A DNA stretch of 64,000 nucleotides, taken from positions 930,001 to 994,000 of the forward strand of contig NZ_CP043504.1 of the NCBI RefSeq assembly GCF_008365275.1. The letters are read 5' to 3'. The stretch comes from Protaetiibacter larvae (GTDB taxonomy: Bacteria > Actinomycetota > Actinomycetes > Actinomycetales > Microbacteriaceae). A model generated the notes under the pieces. That model was not told where the DNA came from, ran no database searches, and worked only from the letters and a program-made list of their open reading frames with translations. Position numbers and translations under genes: made by a program. Shown here one piece after another: positions 57,218-64,000 of the stretch (position 1 is the stretch's first letter; each line of letters opens with the position of its first letter).

Positions 57218-57297
57218 GGTGCACAACGCTATAGCGCGACGCCCGGCACGCTCGCGATCTCTGCCACGCGGGGCCCTTCGCTGCAGCGTGATGCACC
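57218..57297. repeat. Palindrome of the GCACAACGCT family, degenerate copy
   Basis: Arms of 19 bases (57218-57236 and 57279-57297) pair at 15 positions. The left arm, GCACAACGCTATAGCG, matches 15 of 16 bases of the element at 63774. It fills the space between divergent genes, so it cannot be only a terminator. Confidence 0.75.
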
Positions 57298-57323
57298 CGC
57301 ACCGCCCTCGATAGGCTGGCGGC

Positions 57324-58070
57324 ATGACCTCCACGCTCATCCTGCTGCGGCACGGCAACTCCGACTGGAACCAGAAGAACCTGTTCACCGGATGGGTGGA
57401 CGTGCGCCTCAGTGAGCAGGGCATCGCCGAGGCCAAGCGTGCCGGCGAGCTGCTCGCCGAGTCGGGCCTCGCGCCCGAGATCCTCTACACGAGCGTGCTC
57501 ACCCGCGCCATCCAGACCGCGAACCTCGCCCTCGAGGTGGCCGACCGCCTGTGGATCCCCGTGAAGCGCAGCTGGCGCCTCAACGAACGCCACTACGGCG
57601 CCCTGCAGGGCCTCGACAAGGCCGAGACGCTCGAGAAGTACGGCCCCGAGCTGTTCCAGACCTGGCGCCGCAGCTTCGACACCCCGCCCCCGCCGCTCGC
57701 CGACGACGCCGAGTACAGCCAGGTGGGTGACGAGCGCTACGCCGACCTCGCCGACGCCGAGCTCCCGCGCACCGAGAGCCTCAAGCTCGTCATCGACCGG
57801 ATGCTGCCCTACTGGCACTCCGACATCACCCAGGATCTCGGCGCGGGCAAGACCGTGCTCGTCACCGCCCACGGCAACTCGCTGCGCGCGCTCGTCAAGC
57901 ACCTCGACGGCATCTCCGACGAGGACATCGCCGAGCTCAACATCCCCACCGGCATCCCGCTCGTCTACGAGCTCGACGACGCGTTCCAGCCCACCGGCCC
58001 CGGCGCGTACCTCGACCCGGAGGCGGCTGAGGCGGGCGCCGCCGCGGTCGCGGCGCAGGGCAAGAAGTAG
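57324..58070 (+). CDS. gpmA: 2,3-bisphosphoglycerate-dependent phosphoglycerate mutase
   Basis: This 248-residue glycolytic enzyme interconverts 3- and 2-phosphoglycerate. The catalytic [18 protein letters not shown] segment with the phosphohistidine, [25 protein letters not shown] and [15 protein letters not shown] are all present. A TAGGCT box ends exactly six bases before the ATG, a clear leaderless promoter. Confidence 0.98.
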   Translation: MTSTLILLRHGNSDWNQKNLFTGWVDVRLSEQGIAEAKRAGELLAESGLAPEILYTSVLTRAIQTANLALEVADRLWIPVKRSWRLNERHYGALQGLDKAETLEKYGPELFQTWRRSFDTPPPPLADDAEYSQVGDERYADLADAELPRTESLKLVIDRMLPYWHSDITQDLGAGKTVLVTAHGNSLRALVKHLDGISDEDIAELNIPTGIPLVYELDDAFQPTGPGAYLDPEAAEAGAAAVAAQGKK

Positions 58071-58108
58071 ACGCTCGCGGGGCCTCGACCGGGGGCTAGA
58101 GTCGCACC

Positions 58109-58321
58109 ATGCCCATGGCTGAGATGCCGGACAACGTCTTCTCGGCGTTCCTCCTGCTCGTCGCCGCATGGTGGCAGCTGGTCGTCATCGTGGTCGGGCT
58201 GGTCCTGGGCTATGTGCTGCTCTCGCTCGCGTTGGGTCGAGGTGCGCGCGCCGCAGGACGTCGGTTCCGGCGACGCCGCGAGGCGACGCGGTCCGCCGCC
58301 GAGTTCGAGTCCGAAAGCTAG
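58109..58321 (+). CDS. Small hypothetical membrane protein
   Basis: This 70-residue protein has one or two hydrophobic stretches (VFSAFLLLVAAWWQLVVIVV and LVLGYVLLSLALG), followed by an Arg-rich segment (GRRFRRRREATR) and an acidic tail. TAGAGT ends six bases before the ATG. It lies eight bases upstream of the thiamine-binding-family gene, so cotranscription is likely. No family recognised. Confidence 0.72.
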   Translation: MPMAEMPDNVFSAFLLLVAAWWQLVVIVVGLVLGYVLLSLALGRGARAAGRRFRRRREATRSAAEFESES

Positions 58322-58329
58322 GAGAGTTC

Positions 58330-58638
58330 ATGCTGGTCGCCTTCTCCGTGTCGCCCATCGGCGACGGCCGTGCCGACGGTTCCGTGCACGAGGCGGTCGC
58401 GGCGGCCGTGAAGATCGTGCGCGACTCGGGGCTGCCGAACCGCACCGACGCGATGTTCACGACGATCGAGGGCGAGTGGGACGAGGTCTTCGACGTCGTC
58501 AAGCGCGCCACCGAGGCGGTGGGCGCCTACGGCTCGCGGGTGTCGCTCGTGCTGAAGGCCGACATCCGTCCGGGACGCACGGGGGAGCTCGACGGTAAGC
58601 TCGAGCGCCTCGAACGGGCGATCGGCGAACAAGCCTGA
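58330..58638 (+). CDS. MTH1187/YkoF-type thiamine-binding family protein
   Basis: This 102-residue protein matches the MTH1187 family: MLVAFSVSPIGDGRADGSVH at the start and VKIVRDSGLPNRTDAMFTTI around the dimer core, with SLVLKADIRPGR later. Members are small ferredoxin-fold proteins that can bind thiamine or related ligands. A GGAGAG site precedes the ATG. The physiological role is unclear. Confidence 0.85.
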   Translation: MLVAFSVSPIGDGRADGSVHEAVAAAVKIVRDSGLPNRTDAMFTTIEGEWDEVFDVVKRATEAVGAYGSRVSLVLKADIRPGRTGELDGKLERLERAIGEQA

Positions 58639-58691
58639 GGGGTCGGTCGGGTGCGAGCCCGCCGTGTGCTGCCCCAGGCGGCGGGAGAAGC

Positions 58692-58748
58692 GACCTTGTG
58701 GCGGGAGGCGTTTCCCCCGCCGCCGGGTCACGGCTCCAGCCGCGCCAT
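58692..58748. repeat. Half copy of the ATGGCGCGGCTGGAGCCG palindrome
   Basis: Bases 58700-58722 (starting GGCGGGAGGCGTTTCCC) and 58731-58748 (CGGCTCCAGCCGCGCCAT) match the reverse complement of the element at 53241-53316. The other outer arm is absent, so it cannot form the full palindrome. Confidence 0.85.
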
Positions 58749-58757
58749 GAACGGCCG

Positions 58758-59411
58758 TCAGGAGTTGGGCTGCACCCAGTCGCCGGTGGCGAGGTAGAGC
58801 ACCTTCTTGGCGATCGAGACGGCGTGGTCGGCGAAGCGCTCGTGGTAGCGGGACGCCAGGGTCGCGTCGACCGTGTCGACCGTCTCGCCCTTCCAGGTCT
58901 CGCCGAGCACCTTGTCGAAGACCGCGAGGTGCAGCGCGTCGACCTTGTCGTCCTCGTTGCGGATGTGCTCTGCGATCGCCGGATCCTGGGTGGCGAGCAG
59001 CTCGGTGAGCTTGCGGGCGATCTCCACGTCGAGCGCGCCCATCTCGCGGAACGTCGAGCGCAGACCCTTCGGCACGACCTTCTCGGGGAAGCGGTAGCGC
59101 GCGAGCTGTGCGATGTGCTCGGCCATGTCGCCCATCCGCTCGAGGGAGGCGCTGATGCGCAGCGCGCTCACCACGATGCGCAGGTCGCGGGCGACCGGCT
59201 GCTGGCGCGCCAGGATCGTGATGGCGAGCTCGTCGAGCTCCGCGGCGAGGGCGTCGATCTTGCGGTCGTCCTCGATGACCGTCTCGGCGAGGGCCACGTC
59301 GGACTCGTTGAACGCGCGGGTGGCGTTCTCGATCGAGTCGCCCACGAGGGTGGAGATCTCGACGAGTCGATCCTGCACCTCGCGCAGCTCCTGCTGGAAC
59401 ACCTCGCGCAT
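58758..59411 (-). CDS. phoU: Phosphate signalling protein PhoU
   Basis: This 217-residue protein is a repeat of two three-helix bundles that bind metal clusters and link the Pst transporter to the sensor kinase. The metal motifs are VIEDDRKIDALAAELDEL in the first half and IRNEDDKVDALHLAVFDKVL in the second (the E/DxxxD pattern). AAAGGA precedes the ATG. It is divergent from senX3-regX3 with a PHO-box-like site between. Confidence 0.96.
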   Translation of the reverse strand: MREVFQQELREVQDRLVEISTLVGDSIENATRAFNESDVALAETVIEDDRKIDALAAELDELAITILARQQPVARDLRIVVSALRISASLERMGDMAEHIAQLARYRFPEKVVPKGLRSTFREMGALDVEIARKLTELLATQDPAIAEHIRNEDDKVDALHLAVFDKVLGETWKGETVDTVDATLASRYHERFADHAVSIAKKVLYLATGDWVQPNS

Positions 59412-59511
59412 GAGCCCTGGTCCTTTCCTGGCCGAGCGGTCTCGGTCGTCTCATCGGCATGCGGCATCGCGTGATCGCGTGTGCGATCGCTTGGAAACCG
59501 TCCCGCGGGAA

Positions 59512-59540
59512 GGTTAACGAGCGGTGACCGGGTCGTGAAC
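59512..59540. promoter_or_regulatory. PHO-box-like triple repeat between phoU and senX3
   Basis: GGTTAAC, GGTGACC and CGTGAAC occur at exact 11-base steps (59512, 59523, 59534). The period and sequence match the sites upstream of pstS and ppk. It can serve both divergent genes. Confidence 0.7.
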
Positions 59541-59612
59541 ATCCCCGGAAGGTACGTCGAGACCTCGTTCATCGGGCGTTTTCCTGCGGCGAGCCCCGCC
59601 TAATCTAGTCGC

Positions 59613-60770
59613 ATGGATGCGGCATGGCTCGTGCCCGCGGCTCTCGCGTTCGGGCTGGCGGTGGGAATCGGCGCATCCGCGGCCGTCGTCGCCGCGCACA
59701 GCCGCGGTCAGCGCGCCGCGGCCGTCGTGCATCCGACCGTCCCCGACGGGGTCGAGGAGGTCATCGACGCGCTCGAGACGGCCGGCATCGTGCTCGACAG
59801 CTCGAACAATGTGCTCACCTGCTCGACCGCGGCCGTCGCCCTCGGGTTGGTCTGGAACCATGCCATCGTGCATCCCGAGCTCGTCGCGCTCGTGGACCGC
59901 GTGCGCATCGAGGGCTCGGCGGCGAACGAGGAGTTGCAGCTGCCGCGCGGACCGTTCGGCGACGCCCAGGTGCACCTGCTCGTGCGGGCGGCGCCGCTCG
60001 GGAGCCGCTTCGTGCTCGTGCTCGCCGACGACCGCACCGAGGCGCACCGCCTGGAGGATGTGCGTCGCGACTTCGTCGCCAACATCTCCCACGAGTTGAA
60101 GACCCCGATCGGCGCGATCGGGCTGCTCGCCGAGGCGCTCGAGTCGGCCGCCGACGAGCCGGACGAGGTGCAGCGTTTCGCGCACCGCCTCACGATCGAG
60201 TCGGATCGGCTCCGCAGCCTCACCCACGAGATCATCGAGCTCAGCCGCCTGCAGGCCGCCGACGCGCTCGAGCATGCGGGGCGCGTGTCGGTGGATTCGG
60301 TCGTCGCTCAGGCGGTCGACGCCAACCGGGTGGCCGCCGAGTCGCACCGCATCACGATCGTCGCGCAGACCTCGCCCGAGGCGGTCGTATGGGGCGATGA
60401 GGCGATGCTCGTCACAGCCGTGCACAACCTGGTCGCCAACGCCATCCAGTACTCGCCCGACGGCACGCGGGTGGGTGTCGGGGTGAGCCGCCGTGACGGC
60501 GCGATCGAGATCGCGGTCACCGACCAGGGCGTCGGGATCCCCGATGCGGAGCGCGATCGCGTCTTCGAGCGCTTCTTCCGCGTCGACTCCGCGCGCAGCC
60601 GCCAGACGGGCGGCACCGGCCTCGGCCTCAGCATCGTCAAGCACGTGGTGCAGAACCACGGCGGTGACGTGCGGGTGTGGTCGCAGCAGGGCCGCGGCTC
60701 GACGTTCACCATCCGACTTCCGGAGGCCGCCCCGGCCGCCGCGACGACACCCCGTGGAGCCCGTTCGTGA
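59613..60770 (+). CDS. senX3: Phosphate-sensing histidine kinase, SenX3-like
   Basis: This 385-residue kinase has one N-terminal membrane helix and a PAS-like region (EEVIDALETAGIVLDSSNNV). The phosphorylated His lies in ANISHELKTPIGAIGLLAEA. The ATP domain has the N box (HNLVANAIQYSPDG), DQGVGIPDAERDRVF and GGTGLGLSIVKHVV. It should respond to phosphate through PstSCAB and PhoU. A TAATCT box ends six bases before the ATG, and the stop overlaps regX3 (GTGA). Confidence 0.95.
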   Translation: MDAAWLVPAALAFGLAVGIGASAAVVAAHSRGQRAAAVVHPTVPDGVEEVIDALETAGIVLDSSNNVLTCSTAAVALGLVWNHAIVHPELVALVDRVRIEGSAANEELQLPRGPFGDAQVHLLVRAAPLGSRFVLVLADDRTEAHRLEDVRRDFVANISHELKTPIGAIGLLAEALESAADEPDEVQRFAHRLTIESDRLRSLTHEIIELSRLQAADALEHAGRVSVDSVVAQAVDANRVAAESHRITIVAQTSPEAVVWGDEAMLVTAVHNLVANAIQYSPDGTRVGVGVSRRDGAIEIAVTDQGVGIPDAERDRVFERFFRVDSARSRQTGGTGLGLSIVKHVVQNHGGDVRVWSQQGRGSTFTIRLPEAAPAAATTPRGARS

Positions 60771-61450
60771 CCCGCATCCTCATCGTCGAAGACGAGCCTT
60801 CGCTCGCCGAGCCCCTCGCGTTCCTGCTGGGGCGGGAGGGGTACGAGACCTCGATCGCCGTGGACGGTCGCGCCGCGCTCGCCGACTTCGACCGCAACGG
60901 CGCCGACCTGGTGCTGCTCGACCTCATGCTGCCGGGACTCTCGGGCACCGAGGTGTGCCGCGAGATCCGCTCCCACTCGAGCGTGCCGATCATCATGCTG
61001 ACCGCGAAGGACAGCGAGGTCGACATCGTCGTGGGGCTCGAGCTGGGTGCCGACGACTACGTCACGAAGCCCTACTCGAGCCGCGAGCTGCTGGCCCGCA
61101 TCCGGGCCGTGCTGCGCCGCCGCGTCGACGTGCCGCTCGAGGAGGAGGAGGCGGTGCTCGAGGCCGGCCCCGTGCGGATGGACATCGAGCGGCACGCGGT
61201 GTCGGTGGACGGTCGCGAGGTGTCCATGCCGCTCAAGGAATTCGAGCTGCTCGAGTTCCTGCTGCGCAACGCCGGCCGGGTGCTCACGCGCGGCCAGCTG
61301 ATCGACCGCATCTGGGGTTCCGACTACTTCGGCGACACCAAGACCCTCGATGTGCACATCAAGCGCATCCGCGCCAAGATCGAGCCCGATCCGGCGCAGC
61401 CGCAGCTGCTCGTGACGGTGCGCGGCCTCGGCTACCGCTTCGAGAACTAG
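60767..61450 (+). CDS. regX3: Phosphate response regulator, RegX3-like
   Basis: This 227-residue OmpR-family regulator has a receiver with the acidic pair VEDEPS, the phosphorylated Asp in LVLLDLMLPGLSG and the Lys in DYVTKPYS. A winged helix follows, with PLKEFELLEFLLRNAGRVLT and YFGDTKTLDVHIKRIRAKIE. It is the likely reader of the 11-base PHO-box-like repeats in this window. The GTG overlaps the senX3 stop. Confidence 0.95.
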   Translation: MTRILIVEDEPSLAEPLAFLLGREGYETSIAVDGRAALADFDRNGADLVLLDLMLPGLSGTEVCREIRSHSSVPIIMLTAKDSEVDIVVGLELGADDYVTKPYSSRELLARIRAVLRRRVDVPLEEEEAVLEAGPVRMDIERHAVSVDGREVSMPLKEFELLEFLLRNAGRVLTRGQLIDRIWGSDYFGDTKTLDVHIKRIRAKIEPDPAQPQLLVTVRGLGYRFEN

Positions 61451-61486
61451 CTCGCGCGCCGCGCACGAGCGGCGCGGCGGGACGGC

Positions 61487-61945
61487 TCAGTTCTCGTCGT
61501 AGCCGGGGAACGAGGCGTCGAGCACCGGGATCTGCAGGGCGGCCTGGTCGTCGGCGATGTGCACGACCGCGTCGAGCAGCCCGCCGGCAGGCGTGTCGAG
61601 GTTCTCGAACTCGACGGTGTCGCCGTCGCCCCACCCGAAGTCGGTGCTGCCGCCTGCTGCGGCGCGCAGCTTCACCTCGTGGTACTCGCCGCCGCTGCGC
61701 CACTGGATGGTGAACGGGATGGCCGCGTCGGTGGTGTTGACGGCGGTGCCGAGCAACTCGCCCGTCTCGCCGTCCTCGGTCACGATGAGCACGTTGCGGA
61801 GGGCCAGATCGCCGAGGTCGAGGCTCACGCCGTCGCTCGGGTCGTAGGGCTGGTTGGTCTCCGGCTCCATGACGAAGTTGCAGCCCGAGAGGCCGATGGC
61901 GAGGGCGCCGCTCAAGGCGATGGCGGCCACGGCACGTGCTCTCAC
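61487..61945 (-). CDS. Putative lipoprotein
   Basis: This 152-residue protein starts with GTG behind a GGGAGGA ribosome site. It has a lipobox signal (AIGLSGCNF near residue 22) and a ~125-residue beta-rich mature part (LALRNVLIVTEDGETGELLG; FTIQWRSGGEYHEVKL). It resembles the small secreted domains with immunoglobulin-like folds found in Actinobacteria, but I do not recognise the family. It is divergent from carD. An upstream longer frame has no ribosome site and would bury the signal peptide. Confidence 0.8.
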   Translation of the reverse strand: MRARAVAAIALSGALAIGLSGCNFVMEPETNQPYDPSDGVSLDLGDLALRNVLIVTEDGETGELLGTAVNTTDAAIPFTIQWRSGGEYHEVKLRAAAGGSTDFGWGDGDTVEFENLDTPAGGLLDAVVHIADDQAALQIPVLDASFPGYDEN

Positions 61946-62071
61946 GGATTCCTCCCGGGGGTAGACGATGAGCCCCTCCAGCCTAGCGGCAGCCGCGGGA
62001 GCCCGGCGCTCGGCCCCGGCCGGGACGGGGGTCGCGTGGTAAGATGAGCAGTCTGCGGAAGGAACAACTCC

Positions 62072-62554
62072 ATGCTCTTCGAGGTCGGCGAGACTGTCGT
62101 CTATCCCCATCACGGTGCGGCAACCATCATCGAGGTCAAAGACAGGGTCATCAAGGGCGAGACCAAGCGGTACCTGAAGCTCAACGTCACCCAGGGCGAC
62201 CTCATCATCGAGGTGCCCGCCGACAACGTCGACCTGGTCGGCGTGCGGGACGTCATCGGCAAGGAGGGCCTCGACAAGGTTTTCGAGGTGCTCCGCGCGC
62301 CGTTCACGGAGGAGCCCACCAACTGGAGCCGCCGCTACAAGGCCAACCTCGAGAAGCTCGCCTCGGGCGACGTCATCAAGGTGTCCGAGGTCGTGCGCGA
62401 CCTGTGGCGCCGCGACCAGGACCGCGGCCTCTCGGCCGGCGAGAAGCGGATGCTCGCGAAGGCCCGGCAGATCCTCATCTCCGAGCTCGCGCTTGCGGAG
62501 AAGACCGACGAGGAGAAGGCCTCGACCGTGCTCGACGAGGTCCTCGCCTCCTGA
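62072..62554 (+). CDS. carD: CarD-family RNA polymerase-binding regulator
   Basis: This 160-residue protein stabilises the open promoter complex at rRNA and many other promoters. The N-terminal RNAP-interaction domain begins [17 protein letters not shown], and the C-terminal helical domain includes [16 protein letters not shown] and [22 protein letters not shown] -10 box and a GGAAGGAAC ribosome site precede the ATG, so it has a normal leader. Neighbouring ispD is the usual partner in actinobacteria. Confidence 0.97.
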   Translation: MLFEVGETVVYPHHGAATIIEVKDRVIKGETKRYLKLNVTQGDLIIEVPADNVDLVGVRDVIGKEGLDKVFEVLRAPFTEEPTNWSRRYKANLEKLASGDVIKVSEVVRDLWRRDQDRGLSAGEKRMLAKARQILISELALAEKTDEEKASTVLDEVLAS

Positions 62555-62598
62555 GTGGCGCCGTGGGCGGGGCCGTCTCGCGGCTCTAGGCTCGTGGC

Positions 62599-63768
62599 AT
62601 GAGCCCGCTCCCGGATGAGGTGCGCACCGCGATCGTGGTGGTCGCCGCAGGCAGCGGGACCCGCCTCGGTCGCGATGAGCCGAAGGCCTTCGTCGAGGTG
62701 CACGGTGTCAGCATCCTCGAGCATGCCCTTCGGGGCGTCTTCGGCGCCGTCGAGCCGCTCCAGGTGATCGTCGTCGCGCCCGCCGCGCTTGTCGCGCGCG
62801 CCCGCGCGATCGGCGAGCACGTCGCGGGGGCCGCCTCGGCGCACCTGACGGTCGTCGCCGGTGGCGACACGCGGCAGCGTTCGGTCGCGGCGGGGCTCGC
62901 CGTGCTCGCCGACGGCATCGATCAGGTGCTCGTGCACGACGCCGCCCGCGCGCTTGCGCCGGCATCGCTCATCGATCGGGTCGTGCACGCGGTGCGCACG
63001 GGCGGCGGCGACGGGGTGGTCCCCGCGCTCGCCATGATCGACACCGTGAAGCGCGTGGACGGCGACCGGGTGGTCGGCGCCGTCGACCGCAGCGACCTGG
63101 TGACCGTCCAGACACCGCAGGGCTTCCCCCGGGCGCAGCTGCTCGCCGCCTACGCCTCGGTCGCCGACGATCACACGGACGACGCGGCGCTCTACGCGGC
63201 CGCAGGCCACGGCATCCTCACGGTGCCCGGCGAGCCGCTCGCCTTCAAGATCACGACCCCGTGGGATCTGGCCCGCGCCGAGCGGCTCGTGGATGCCTCT
63301 GACGGCATCCGCACCGGGATCGGCGTGGACGCCCACCGCTACGACGAGACGGTGCCGCTCTGGCTCGGGGGCGTCTACTTTCCGGACGAGCCGGGCCTCG
63401 ACGGTCACAGCGACGGCGACGCGGTGATCCATGCGATCTGCGATGCGCTGCTGTCCGCGGCGGGGCTCGGGGATCTCGGCTCGCGCTTCGGCTCGGCCGA
63501 TCCGCGCTACGCCGGGGCGGAGAGCGGCATCTTCCTGCGGGAGACGCTCGCCCTGGTCGAAGGCGTCGGCTTCCGGGTGGGCAATGTGGCGGTGCAGGTG
63601 GTCGCCAACCGCCCGCGCCTCGCCGCGCGCCGCAGCGAGCTCGAGGCGCACCTGGGCGAGCTCGTGGGTGCGCCCGTGAGCGTGGCCGCGACGACCGCGG
63701 ACGGCCTCGGCTTCAGCGGCCGCGGCGAGGGGCTCGTCGCGATCGCCACCGCGCTCCTCTCCCGCTGA
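62599..63768 (+). CDS. ispDF: Bifunctional IspD/IspF isoprenoid synthesis enzyme
   Basis: This 389-residue fusion carries two steps of the MEP pathway. IspD (1 to about 232) has IVVVAAGSGTRLGRDEPKAF for CTP binding, and HDAARALAPASLIDRVV. IspF (about 235-389) has GIGVDAHRYD with the metal ligands, LDGHSDGDAVIHAICDALL and ATTADGLGFSGRGEG. Many genomes have these as two genes, but fusions are known in Actinobacteria. A TAGGCT box ends exactly six bases before the ATG. Confidence 0.97.
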   Translation: MSPLPDEVRTAIVVVAAGSGTRLGRDEPKAFVEVHGVSILEHALRGVFGAVEPLQVIVVAPAALVARARAIGEHVAGAASAHLTVVAGGDTRQRSVAAGLAVLADGIDQVLVHDAARALAPASLIDRVVHAVRTGGGDGVVPALAMIDTVKRVDGDRVVGAVDRSDLVTVQTPQGFPRAQLLAAYASVADDHTDDAALYAAAGHGILTVPGEPLAFKITTPWDLARAERLVDASDGIRTGIGVDAHRYDETVPLWLGGVYFPDEPGLDGHSDGDAVIHAICDALLSAAGLGDLGSRFGSADPRYAGAESGIFLRETLALVEGVGFRVGNVAVQVVANRPRLAARRSELEAHLGELVGAPVSVAATTADGLGFSGRGEGLVAIATALLSR

Positions 63769-63773
63769 GGGCC

Positions 63774-63847
63774 GCACAACGCTGTAGCGTCAGGCGGCCC
63801 GCACCCGTGATCGCGGGCGCGCAGGGCGCAGCGCTCCAGCGTTGTGC
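63774..63847. repeat. Palindrome of the GCACAACGCT family, well-preserved copy
   Basis: GCACAACGCTGTAGCG (63774-63789) and CGCTCCAGCGTTGTGC (63832-63847) pair at 15 of 16 positions, five bases after the ispDF stop. The degenerate relative is at 57218-57297. Confidence 0.9.
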
Positions 63848-63865
63848 AGGTGACAGCACGTGGAA

Positions 63866-63908
63866 CCGCCCGCCCGGTCCCAGGTGCGCTGGGGAGCCGG
63901 GCGGGCGG
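63866..63908 (-). terminator. Terminator hairpin for the gene leaving the right edge
   Basis: CCGCCCGCCCGG (63866-63877) and its complement (63897-63908) form a 12-base stem with an 18-base loop. It lies 22 bases beyond the stop codon of the minus-strand gene. Confidence 0.75.
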
Positions 63909-63930
63909 AGTCGGATGGACCGGGCGGCGG

Positions 63931-64000
63931 CTAGGCGGCCGGGGTGCCCTTCCGGCCGCGGCGCACCAGCACGATCACGAGTGCCGCGATCAGCAGCAGC
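63931..64000 (-). CDS. C-terminal end of a membrane- or wall-anchored protein (partial)
   Basis: Only the last 22 codons are visible: LLLIAALVIVLVRRGRKGTP, then AA and stop. A hydrophobic helix followed by a basic RRGRKG tail is typical of the end of a wall-sorted or single-pass membrane protein. Nothing more can be said, because the rest lies outside the window. Confidence 0.6.
   Translation of the reverse strand, partial: LLLIAALVIVLVRRGRKGTPAA

Overview
The window is chromosomal DNA of a high-GC actinobacterium, most likely a member of the Microbacteriaceae. The evidence is strong GC bias at third codon positions, many GTG starts, start-proximal TAGGCT-type -10 boxes typical of leaderless actinobacterial genes, a fused ispDF, a CarD regulator, a GlnR-type orphan regulator, and SenX3/RegX3-like phosphate signalling. 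It is mostly ordinary core genome. I see no phage, transposase, CRISPR array or rRNA. One tRNA (Lys, anticodon TTT) is present.

Layout. 0-17 kb: the end of sucD, a lipoprotein peptidase, a membrane protein, purN-purH, a purine permease, a heterodimeric ABC exporter with one degenerate ATP site, small DNA-repair-like and acetyltransferase genes, icd, a surface beta-helix protein and mdh. 17-20.5 kb: a small heat-shock gene behind both a CIRCE and a HAIR-like operator, then a three-gene flavin/redox cassette (FMN-binding lipoprotein, ApbE, NqrB/RnfD-FNR fusion). 20.5-29.6 kb: an amino-sugar uptake and breakdown operon (ROK repressor, ABC importer, GH3 glucosaminidase, ROK kinase, nagB) facing nagA. 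29.6-44.3 kb: a STAND-type ATPase of unknown role, a secreted protease, purU, an MFS pump, a ZTP riboswitch ahead of glyA-folD, tandem aldose epimerases, a VIT-family metal transporter, small regulators and tRNA-Lys. 44.3-44.9 kb: a gene-free stretch packed with repeats. 44.9-53 kb: pstSCAB, a Nudix/phosphohistidine phosphatase, ppk and glnR. 53-64 kb: nitrobindin-like, ygfZ, a FUSC-like gene, gpmA, phoU facing senX3-regX3, carD and ispDF.

How it fits together. Three 11-nt-periodic PHO-box-like sites sit ahead of pstS, ahead of ppk, and between phoU and senX3. They tie genes spread over about 12 kb into one phosphate regulon. The nag genes form a complete import-to-fructose-6-phosphate route. 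purN, purH, purU, glyA and folD share the one-carbon/purine theme, and the ZTP riboswitch senses that state.

The most unusual material lies between genes. There are several families of long-armed palindromes, with related copies kilobases apart; many sit at 3' ends or between convergent genes. One family supplies the stop codon of the neighbouring minus-strand gene in two of its three copies. A very regular promoter geometry is also visible: TANNNT, then exactly six bases, then the start codon, at 14 genes. I find no clear novel defence or mobile system.
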